DNA of 64,000 nucleotides from Candidatus Melainabacteria bacterium. GTDB taxonomy: Bacteria; Cyanobacteriota; Vampirovibrionia; Obscuribacterales; Obscuribacteraceae. Made by a program: the position numbers and the translations under genes. The stretch covers positions 682,001 to 746,000 of the forward strand of contig JADJWK010000003.1 of assembly GCA_016716405.1 (NCBI GenBank), written 5' to 3'. The notes under the pieces are model-generated. The model worked only from the letters and a program-made list of their open reading frames with translations, made no database searches and was not told the DNA's origin. Positions 51,606-58,732 of the stretch are shown here, one piece after another (positions within the stretch are counted from its first letter, which is position 1; each line of letters starts with the position of its first letter).

Positions 51606-52736
51606 ATGAGAACCACCATGAAGTCGTCCAAGTCGTCCTTGTCTTTTACTTCCTTTCTATCTTCCCGGGGTATGTCCGCTCTCGCTGCGGCAGCGCTCTG
51701 CCTGACGGCTCCCCTGCAGTCTCTGGCCGGGGAGAGCACCATGCCCGCGAGCTACAAAGATTACGTCAGCCCGGAGATGGCCGGTAAATATGTCTACACT
51801 GAAAACGGCGACTACAGCAAAGCCCTGAGCATTCCCACCTACCAGTGGATGCCAAGCGAAGGCGAGCCCAAAGCGATGGTCCTGGCGATTCACGGCCTCA
51901 CCCTGCACGGCAGGCGCTTCCGGGTTCTGGCCCGCAGCCTGGCGGTCAATGGTATCGGTGTGGTGGCCATGGACATGAGGGGCTTCGGCGCCAGCTTCTT
52001 TTCCGAGGACGGCAAGGAGAAGCCAAAAGACGACGAGCGGACGGCCATCAATCACGGCAAAAGTTATGACGAGATCGTGCAGCTGGCGGAACTAATCAAG
52101 AAGGATCACCCGGACAAGAAGCTCCTGGCCCTGGGAGAGAGCCTCGGTTGCACTTTCTGCGTCAAGCTCGCCGGCGAGCATCCCGATCTCGTGTCAGCGA
52201 TCATCCTCTCCGCCCCGGCAGTGCGGGTCAACCACGACATGTACGCCGGCAAGGGGCAGATCAGGCAGGGCATCAAAGCAGCCGTTCTGCCGAAGCATCA
52301 GATGGATCTGGCCGGATTTTTCGGCGAGCTCTGCTCGCAGCGTCCAGAAGTGCAGGCCGAGATGCTGGACGATCCTTTCGTGCGGAAAAAACTTTCCCTG
52401 GGATCTCTCATAGGCACGGATCTGTTTGTGGACAAAACCAAGAAATATGCCGAGACCGCCTCGAAAGATCTGGAAGTATTGATTCTGCAGGGCGGCAGGG
52501 ACGGTTGTGTCTCTCCCACCCATGTGACCGACCTGATGAAAGAAATCCCTTCGGATCACCAGACCCTGGCCTGGCGCGGAGATTTCGGTCACCTGCAGCT
52601 CGAGACGGCCTTCATGCGCGCCGAGACTCTCGATGCCCTGGCGAGCTGGCTTTCAATTCACAATGCCGACAACCGGCAAAAGATGACTCTGCTCAAAGAG
52701 AGTATCGCCAGTCTCGGGGGCAGCGTGGTCAAATGA
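51606..52736 (+). CDS. Secreted S33-like alpha/beta hydrolase (lysophospholipase type)
   Basis: The 376-residue protein, start ATG 51606, carries a signal peptide (SALAAAALCLTAPLQSLAG). The hydrolase domain has HGLTLHGRRF, MDMRGFGAS, GESLGCTFCVKLAG (Ser nucleophile), GGRDGCVSPTHV (acid) and GDFGHLQLE (His). It matches monoglyceride lipase/lysophospholipase-like S33 proteins and is a paralogue of the C-terminal half of the protein at 36408. A longer frame upstream exists but lacks a signal and a ribosome site; a weak one precedes ATG 51489. Likely periplasmic esterase. Confidence 0.85.
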   Translation: MRTTMKSSKSSLSFTSFLSSRGMSALAAAALCLTAPLQSLAGESTMPASYKDYVSPEMAGKYVYTENGDYSKALSIPTYQWMPSEGEPKAMVLAIHGLTLHGRRFRVLARSLAVNGIGVVAMDMRGFGASFFSEDGKEKPKDDERTAINHGKSYDEIVQLAELIKKDHPDKKLLALGESLGCTFCVKLAGEHPDLVSAIILSAPAVRVNHDMYAGKGQIRQGIKAAVLPKHQMDLAGFFGELCSQRPEVQAEMLDDPFVRKKLSLGSLIGTDLFVDKTKKYAETASKDLEVLILQGGRDGCVSPTHVTDLMKEIPSDHQTLAWRGDFGHLQLETAFMRAETLDALASWLSIHNADNRQKMTLLKESIASLGGSVVK

Positions 52737-52790
52737 GTATCGAGCGCTGATCAAAGGCCAGATAAGAGAGAGAGATTAGAGGGCAGATGC

Positions 52791-53765
52791 ATGGGCAGGG
52801 GCCGCAGTATTGAGATCGCCGTTCTATTCTTGTCGCTTTTTTTGGTTTGCTCGGGATACCCGGCTGCCCGGGCGGAAAGCCAGTCAACTGAAAGCCAGTT
52901 AGTAGATCGCCCCAGGCGCGAGCTGTTCCCGGTAGTGAAGATCGAAACTCTCGATCCGGCCACCAGGCAGCTCGCCGAAGAGCTCGAGATATGGCCCCTG
53001 CTGATCGAGCTCTATAAAGGCAACGCACCGAAGAGTAGGGAGCAATCGCTCCTGCTCCGCAATCAGATCCTGGAGACCATCCTCGAGGCCTATTTCGATG
53101 TCGGCAGCGTGAGAGCCGAGGCTTCCAGAGAAGTCACCCGCCTTACTGCTTTGCTCGAGCGTCTATCGTCGAAACGCGACCGGGCGGTGAATCTGAACAA
53201 TGCCACCAACTTCATCGCTTCGGGGACCCTCAACACGATTGGATCGATTCTCGGATTCTCCGCATCGACTCCGCCGTTTTCGGGGAACCTCAATCAGATG
53301 CTATCAGGAGTGGTCTCCACCGGGATGTCCACATACGCACTCAAGCAAAACAATGGTGGCAAGATCAGTCCTGCCGCCGATTCCACCGTTCTGGCAGAGC
53401 TTTTCGGGCGACCCACGAGCGCGGCCACCAGCTATCCGGAGAGTGTCTGGCGTTTTCTGCACAGTAAAGCGCCCACCGGCAACGGGCTTACCAGAGCCGA
53501 GCTCCTGGAGCAGCACTGGATAAGCCGCAGGCATCTCGAGCCGCACGGATCGCGCCGTGAGAAGCTCAAAATCGACATCGTCTGCGGTCTGCCCACCGGC
53601 AAGAACGTCACGATAGACGACCTCTCGGACCAGGTAGCCATGATCACCGATGTCGCCATGGTGGCGGAATTGATGACGCACCATCTCCGGGATCTGATCA
53701 GGATGATCGACTCCGATGTGGTGCCCGTATCCGATTCAGGCAAGAGCGGAGGCACGGCGAACTGA
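52791..53765 (+). CDS. Secreted protein of unknown function
   Basis: The 324-residue protein has a signal peptide ending in RAE. Residues about 55-140 are a helical region (SREQSLLLRNQILETILEAYF), then a Gly/Ser-rich hydrophobic middle (FIASGTLNTIGSILGFSA). The C-terminal half is mixed, with LEPHGSRREKLKIDIVCG and DQVAMITDVAMVAELMTHH. No known family was recognised. It has a gaggg site before the ATG and lies 54 bp after the S33 hydrolase on the same strand, so it may be co-transcribed with it. Confidence 0.7.
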   Translation: MGRGRSIEIAVLFLSLFLVCSGYPAARAESQSTESQLVDRPRRELFPVVKIETLDPATRQLAEELEIWPLLIELYKGNAPKSREQSLLLRNQILETILEAYFDVGSVRAEASREVTRLTALLERLSSKRDRAVNLNNATNFIASGTLNTIGSILGFSASTPPFSGNLNQMLSGVVSTGMSTYALKQNNGGKISPAADSTVLAELFGRPTSAATSYPESVWRFLHSKAPTGNGLTRAELLEQHWISRRHLEPHGSRREKLKIDIVCGLPTGKNVTIDDLSDQVAMITDVAMVAELMTHHLRDLIRMIDSDVVPVSDSGKSGGTAN

Positions 53766-53770
53766 GTTGC

Positions 53771-53776
53771 TATACT
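53771..53776 (+). promoter_or_regulatory. Extended -10 element (TGCTATACT)
   Basis: TATACT with an upstream TGC (53768-53776) fits an extended -10. It ends one base before ATG 53778 and 10 bases before the in-frame ATG 53787. Transcription starting near 53784 would favour the second ATG as the start of the SMI1-like protein. Confidence 0.35.
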
Positions 53777-53777
53777 G

Positions 53778-54392
53778 ATGGCCGATATGACTGAGGAATT
53801 TCTTGAGAATAGAATAGAAGAAGTACGGCTTGTTCTGCAGCGTTTGTGGGACGAGGGCGTGCTGGTCAGGGAACCTTACAAGCGCTTCCTGGGCAGCGAA
53901 GCGCGGCCTCTCAATCCACCGCTTACGGAAGAGCAGATAGTCGAATTCGAATCGGCAAATGGGATTGAGCTTCCGGAGGACTATCGGTTGTTCCTGTCGA
54001 TTGCAGGCGACGGTGGTGCCGGCCCGCATCGCGGGCTCGTTCCCCTGTCATGGCGCAACCCCGAGCCGGCCAACTCCATCAATCTGGCAGAGGTACGCTG
54101 CAGCACCGAGTCCGTGCTCTGGTCCTGGTGCCACCTGGTGTGTAAGGGCAAGCATAAAGGCAATCTCATCTATGTCGGCGATACCGCGCCCCAGGCAGGA
54201 TACTTCGGTGACACGGCTACGGAGTACACCCTGGTGAGACCGGACAGTCCCTGGCAACCCCAGGACTTCATCGGCTGGTACGAAGGTTGGTTGCGCCTGG
54301 TCGAGTCGGGGGGAGATACGAGCAGCTATGGGTTCCCCCGCGATCTGGACGATCTGGTGCCAGCGTGCATCATTTATCAGTGCATTGGCTGA
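53778..54392 (+). CDS. SMI1/KNR4 (SUKH) family protein
   Basis: The 204-residue protein contains the SMI1/KNR4 pattern NPPLTEEQIVEFESANGIELPEDYRLFLSIA followed by GDGGAG and a beta-rich half ending in FIGWYEGWLRLVE. SUKH proteins are immunity proteins for polymorphic toxins or scaffold proteins. No toxin gene adjoins it. If the -10 element at 53771-53776 is used, translation may begin at ATG 53787. It is followed by 135 bp before the signalling operon. Function in this case unproven. Confidence 0.8.
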   Translation: MADMTEEFLENRIEEVRLVLQRLWDEGVLVREPYKRFLGSEARPLNPPLTEEQIVEFESANGIELPEDYRLFLSIAGDGGAGPHRGLVPLSWRNPEPANSINLAEVRCSTESVLWSWCHLVCKGKHKGNLIYVGDTAPQAGYFGDTATEYTLVRPDSPWQPQDFIGWYEGWLRLVESGGDTSSYGFPRDLDDLVPACIIYQCIG

Positions 54393-54527
54393 GAAGCTGA
54401 AATTTCATAATAGCCGGGCTCATAGCTGGTTATACTGTGTCCGTTTTGAGCAAGCGTCAATCGTCGAGGTCCAGGCACTTTCGACCCTTGACATCATGAT
54501 TCCCCTGCCAGGGGCAAGGACCGGGCC
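54393..54527. promoter_or_regulatory. Upstream region of the signalling operon
   Basis: No gene lies in these 135 bp. TATACT (54431-54436) could be a -10; I see no good -35. A CCCCT-gcc-AGGGG stem (54502-54514) stands just before the aagga ribosome site (54516) and ATG 54528, so it could affect initiation. TTGACA at 54488 has no matching -10. Confidence 0.35.
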
Positions 54528-56034
54528 ATGACCACAACCAGGGACATAACCATCTTCATCGCCGAGGATCATCCGATTTCTCTCATGGGTCTCAAAATGA
54601 TGCTCGAGGAGACGGCTCACTTCAAAATCATCGGCGAGGCCGAGGACGGCAGGACCGCCATCGACATGGTCCTGGAGCAGAAGCCCGACATTGTCATGAT
54701 GGACCTGGGTCTGCCCGAGGTCGACGGCATCGAGGCGACTGCGAGAATCAAGGAGAAACTCCCCGGGACGAGGGTTCTGATCTTCACCGCCGCCGAGGAG
54801 ACGGATACGATTTTCGGCCCTTAGCGCCGGAGCGGACGGCTATTGCACCAAGAATATCGCCAAGGAGTTGCTGGCTTCTGCCGTGCACTCGGTTATGGAA
54901 GGAGCCGCCTGGCTCGACCCGGCCATCGCCCACAAAGTCCTGCGAGCGCAACGAGTCGAAAAGAAAGAAGGAAACCCCGAGCCGGCTCCGGCAGCGGCGG
55001 CCCTCACCGACAGCAAGCTTCATCTTCTTGGCCTCATAGAGCAGGGCAAATCTTTCGACGAGATCTCGAAAGATCTGAACATCAACGACTCGCTCGTGAA
55101 GGGGCTGCTCAACGAATTGATGAAACAGCTCCAGGGCAATGACGGCACGGTGGTCTCCAGCAAAGTGCAGAGCGGCGGCACCCTTCGCGAGGGGGATCTG
55201 GTGGCGGAGCACTACAAGATCGAGGAGCAACTTGGTTTCGGTGGCATGGGCTCGGTGCTCAAAGCCCGGCACACTCAAATAGCCCGCACTGTCGCCATCA
55301 AGACCATGCACGAGCACCTGGCCGCCAACGACGGCACCAGGGCGAGGTTTATCAATGAGGCGGAAGCCACCATGAATTTGAGCCACCCGCACCTGGTGAG
55401 GATCTTCGATTTCGGTGTCCACAACGAGCGTATTCCATATATGGTCATGGAATATCTCGAGGGCGAGAGCCTCTCGGATCTCCTCGATCGAGTCGAAAAG
55501 CTGGATGTGCCCACAGCCTCTCGGATCTTCAAGCAGGTCTGCGACGCGCTCTATGAGGTCCACAAGAATGGAATCGTCCATCGTGACCTCAAACCATCGA
55601 ACATCATGCTGACTCGAAACGGCAGCGAGTCCAACTATGTCAAACTGGTGGATTTCGGTATCGCCAAGGCCCTGGAGGACACCGGCAAGGCGCTCACCCT
55701 CACCGGAGAGGCGATTGGGTCGCCTCCTTATATGAGCCCTGAGCAATGCAGCGGCAGCAAAATCGGTCACCAGAGCGATATCTACTCCCTGGGCTGTGTC
55801 ATGTACGAGACCTTTACCGGGCTCTGGGCCTTCGGACCCGGCTCTCCCTTCGACATCATGCTCAAGCATATGAACGAGATGCCCTCCAGGGAGCCTTTCT
55901 CCGCTGACGGCAATGAAGTCCCCGGGGAGATCGTGGACATAATGTTCAAGATGCTGGCAAAGAATCCGGCAGAAAGACCGTCCTCGGCGCAGGAGGTCGG
56001 GCAGGTCCTATCCAGATTCACGAATGAGACATAA
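54528..56034 (+). CDS. NarL-type receiver-HTH-Ser/Thr kinase fusion, interrupted by a frameshift
   Basis: The first reading frame (54528-54824) is a receiver domain with acidic pocket ED, phospho-acceptor D59 (DIVMMDLGLP) and LIFTAAEET. It then stops after TIFG. The next frame resumes ALSAGADGYCTK, the rest of the receiver, and runs to 56034. Restoring two bases near 54815 joins them to about 502 residues. A helix-turn-helix region follows (LTDSKLHLLGLIEQGKSFDE), as in LuxR/NarL regulators. A complete Ser/Thr kinase comes last: GFGGMGSV, VAIKTM, HRDLKPSN, DFGIAK and SPPYMSPE. It begins the stressosome operon, 17 bp before rsbR. Frameshift or sequence error; the rest is intact. Confidence 0.85.
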
Positions 56035-56051
56035 AAGGAGCGAATTGAGTC

Positions 56052-56924
56052 ATGGCAGAAAGTCAAACGATGATCCTGGAGTTGCCCAGGGAAAAGATCG
56101 ATATCGCCCTTGAGGTGAACACCAACCCCGCTCTCTTCATGGATAGAGACGGCAAGATCGTCGCCGCCAACCGGCATCTCCTCAAGCTCTTCGGCTACTC
56201 CGCCGGCGAGCTCATCGGCAAGGATATCGAGATCCTGGTGCCCGAGCGCTTCCGGGGCAAGCACGTTCATCACCGCAACGGCTTTTTCGACGATCCGACA
56301 CCGCGCCGCATGGGCGCCGGCAGAGATCTCACCGGCTTGCGCAGCGACGGCACCGAATTCCCCATAGAAATCGGACTGAGCCCATTCCGGACTCCGGACG
56401 GTCCGGTAGCCATGGCTTCGGTGGTCGATATCACCGAGCGGAAGATGCTCGAGTCCATGGTCAAGCGCCAGCAGGAAGACCTGATGGAGCTCTCCACTCC
56501 GGTCATTCATCTCTGGGACGGGATTCTGGTACTGCCGGTGGTAGGGACACTGGACAGCGAGCGCAGCCGCTGCATGATGGAGCAATTGCTCGAGGCTCTC
56601 TCTACCTCCGGCTGCACCGTGGCAATCATGGACATCTCGGGAGTGCCGACCGTCGATACCCTGGTAGCCCAGCATCTGATGAAGACCATCGATGCCGCCC
56701 GGCTCATGGGAGCGGAATGTATCATCAGCGGTATCAGACCCGAAATCGCCAACACTATAGTCCATCTCGGCATCGACCTCTCGCGAGTGCGCACCAAATC
56801 AACCATGGCCAGAGCCCTGGCTGACGCTTTCTGTATTCTCGGTCTCAAGGTGATCAAGGGCGACACCGAGCCCAGGCTCGATCGAAAGATCGGACCTCAT
56901 CCCGGGAACAAGACAGGAGCCTGA
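56052..56924 (+). CDS. rsbR: RsbR-type stressosome protein (PAS-STAS)
   Basis: The 290-residue protein has an N-terminal PAS domain (about 15-135: NTNPALFMDRDGKIVAANRH, then DGTEFPIEIGLSPF and VVDITERK) and a C-terminal STAS domain (about 160-275). STAS motifs are those of Bacillus RsbR: LSTPVIHLWDGILVLPVVGT, VPTVDTLVAQH and GIRPEIANTIVHLGIDL. The threonines of VDTLVA and ANTIV, equivalent to the sites phosphorylated by RsbT, are kept. It forms the sensing shell of the stressosome; PAS instead of a globin N-terminus implies a small-molecule or redox input. Good SD (aaggag). Next gene begins 1 bp later. Confidence 0.9.
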   Translation: MAESQTMILELPREKIDIALEVNTNPALFMDRDGKIVAANRHLLKLFGYSAGELIGKDIEILVPERFRGKHVHHRNGFFDDPTPRRMGAGRDLTGLRSDGTEFPIEIGLSPFRTPDGPVAMASVVDITERKMLESMVKRQQEDLMELSTPVIHLWDGILVLPVVGTLDSERSRCMMEQLLEALSTSGCTVAIMDISGVPTVDTLVAQHLMKTIDAARLMGAECIISGIRPEIANTIVHLGIDLSRVRTKSTMARALADAFCILGLKVIKGDTEPRLDRKIGPHPGNKTGA

Positions 56925-56925
56925 G

Positions 56926-57297
56926 ATGAATCCTCTAGGCACGGTAACGCTGCTCAAGCAAGGCGACCTGGTGATCGCGCCGCTCAATAGCGAGCTCGAT
57001 GATATACAAGCCAGAGAGTTTCAGGATTCGCTCCTCAAGAAAGTCTCCGACGAGGATCTCAGCAGCGTAATAATCGATATCTCCGCTCTCGACTCAATGG
57101 ATTTGTTCCTGGCGAGAATCATCGTCGAGACGGCTCAAATGGCTCAGCTGATGGACGCCGTTACGGTGTTGGTCGGCATGAAGCCGGCGGTGGCGGTCAC
57201 CCTGACCGAGATGGGAGTGGTCATGAAAGGTGTGAGAATGGCCACCACCCTCGATATCGCCATGGAGCTTCTCGGCAAAACGGCCGCTCACGGGTAG
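56926..57297 (+). CDS. rsbS: RsbS-type STAS protein lacking the usual phosphoserine
   Basis: The 123-residue single STAS domain matches RsbS: GDLVIAPLNSELDDIQAREF, then SSVIIDISALDSMD, and AVAVTLTEMGVVMKGVRMATT. In Bacillus the regulatory Ser59 lies in DSFIA; here it reads DLFLA with Leu60 (TTG, 57103-57105), which is one base from the Ser codon TCG. The protein can thus still join the stressosome shell but should not be phosphorylated at the normal site by RsbT. A good SD (aggag) precedes ATG 56926. Called firmly by family; state of the site is read directly. Confidence 0.9.
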   Translation: MNPLGTVTLLKQGDLVIAPLNSELDDIQAREFQDSLLKKVSDEDLSSVIIDISALDSMDLFLARIIVETAQMAQLMDAVTVLVGMKPAVAVTLTEMGVVMKGVRMATTLDIAMELLGKTAAHG

Positions 57298-57304
57298 ACT
57301 GCAA

Positions 57305-57709
57305 ATGATCGTCAGGGGGCACCAGTCGAAGTCGATAAAGAGCAAGAGCGACCTTGTCGAGGCCCGCAAGCTGATAATGGCCGAGGCAGTGAAAGGAGGC
57401 ATGAGTTCGACCAGGCAAACCCATCTCCGGACGGCGTCGTCGGAATTGCTCACCAATATGCTCAAATATGCAGGCGGCGGAGACATGCGTATCGAGGTCG
57501 TTGAGTATTCCGGCAAACAAGCGATCCGGGTAGTCTTCCGGGATCAGGGTCCCGGTATCGACGACCTGGAGCAGGCTATGAAAGACGGCTACTCCACCGG
57601 TGCTACACTCGGAAACGGCTTGTCATCGGTCAAGCGACTGGTGGACAATTTCACCATCGAGACAGAGAAAGACAGGGGAACACAGGCGACGATTCTACAA
57701 TGGTTCTGA
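57305..57709 (+). CDS. rsbT: RsbT-type anti-sigma regulator kinase
   Basis: The 134-residue GHKL ATPase is of the RsbT type. Its N box is SSELLTNMLKYA, its G1 box DQGPGIDDLEQAMKDGYST, and its second glycine box TLGNGLSSVKRL. SDLVEARKLIMAEAVKGG at the N-terminus and DRGTQATI at the end are standard. In known systems it phosphorylates RsbS and RsbR and then leaves the stressosome to activate a partner. The next gene starts within this one (10-bp overlap). The partner here is uncertain because RsbU is not present, and RsbS lacks its serine. Confidence 0.9.
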   Translation: MIVRGHQSKSIKSKSDLVEARKLIMAEAVKGGMSSTRQTHLRTASSELLTNMLKYAGGGDMRIEVVEYSGKQAIRVVFRDQGPGIDDLEQAMKDGYSTGATLGNGLSSVKRLVDNFTIETEKDRGTQATILQWF

Positions 57710-58719
57710 CCTACTGCATCAATCACACAAGATTCGCCGTCGACGATCTGAGCTATGTCGGTACGGTCAGGCGCGAGATCAAAGCAATCGGCAAGCTCTG
57801 TGGATTCGACGAGACCCAGCTGGACAAGCTCAGCCGGGTCTCCACCGAGCTCGCCACCAATCTGGTCAAGCACGCCGGCAAAGGCGAGATTCTCGCTTCT
57901 CCCATTCTGACGCCGGAAGGTCAGGCTATAGATCTGGTAAGCATCGACAGAGGGCCGGGGATAGAGGATACCGAGAATGCTCTGAAGGACGGCTATTCTA
58001 CCTGTGGCACATATGGTGGCGGACTCGGCGCCATGCAGAGGGTAGCCAGCCGATTCGAGATCAGCTCCGTTCCCGGTAAAGGCACCGCCATATTCCTTAG
58101 AGTCCCGGCCTCGCCTCCCAGATCCCGGGGAGCCCGGTCAGCGAAATTCGACGTCGGGGCTCTGTGCACCCCCCATCCCCGGGAATCGGTGAGCGGCGAT
58201 ACCGTCTGCTTCGCTTTCGACGAGACCATGGCATCGGTGCTGGTGGTGGACGCTCTCGGTCACGGTCGGGAAGCCTACGAATCGGCGGCGGCGGCAGCCG
58301 AGGTTTTCCGAGCCAATCCCTTCGGGAATCCAGAAAACATGATCGGCACCATGGACCGCAAACTGAGCGGCATGAGAGGCATCGCCCTGGCTCTTGCCTG
58401 CTTCGATCTGACCAGGGGAAAAGTGGAGTTTGTCGGGGTGGGCAATATCAATGCCCGCATCTATTCGGGACCGGCGTCCCAGGGTCTCTGCTCGGGGCGG
58501 GGAACCGTGGGCGCCAATCCCGGCAGTCTCAAGCTCTACGAATACGACTGGCCAAGGGGATCGGCGATGCTGCTCTTTTCGGATGGTATCACTTCGGATG
58601 CCAACATCAAGGATTTCCGGGAGCATTCGGCTCCGATCCTGGCATCGCGCCTTTACTGCGATCACAGGCGTAATACCGACGACGCTACCGTGGTCGTCCT
58701 CAAAGACCTGAGAAGTTAG
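57700..58719 (+). CDS. RsbT-like ATPase fused to a PP2C/SpoIIE-type phosphatase (RsbX-like)
   Basis: The 339-residue protein has an N-terminal RsbT-like ATPase (about 1-135: STELATNLVKHAG, DRGPGIEDTENALKDGYST, TYGGGLGAMQRV) and a C-terminal PP2C domain (about 150-339). The phosphatase has SVSGDTVCFAF, VVDALGHGREAYESA, FSDGITSDA and DDATVVVLK, the metal-binding pattern of RsbX/SpoIIE. RsbX resets the stressosome by removing phosphate from RsbS and RsbR. Its start overlaps rsbT by 10 bp, which implies coupling. Fusions of this type are known in stressosome loci of Gram-negative bacteria. Confidence 0.88.
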   Translation: MVLTYCINHTRFAVDDLSYVGTVRREIKAIGKLCGFDETQLDKLSRVSTELATNLVKHAGKGEILASPILTPEGQAIDLVSIDRGPGIEDTENALKDGYSTCGTYGGGLGAMQRVASRFEISSVPGKGTAIFLRVPASPPRSRGARSAKFDVGALCTPHPRESVSGDTVCFAFDETMASVLVVDALGHGREAYESAAAAAEVFRANPFGNPENMIGTMDRKLSGMRGIALALACFDLTRGKVEFVGVGNINARIYSGPASQGLCSGRGTVGANPGSLKLYEYDWPRGSAMLLFSDGITSDANIKDFREHSAPILASRLYCDHRRNTDDATVVVLKDLRS

Positions 58720-58732
58720 AGGAGCATACACG

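Noticed and set aside
54488..54493. TTGACA as a -35 for the signalling operon
   Set aside because: No -10-like hexamer lies 16-18 bases downstream.
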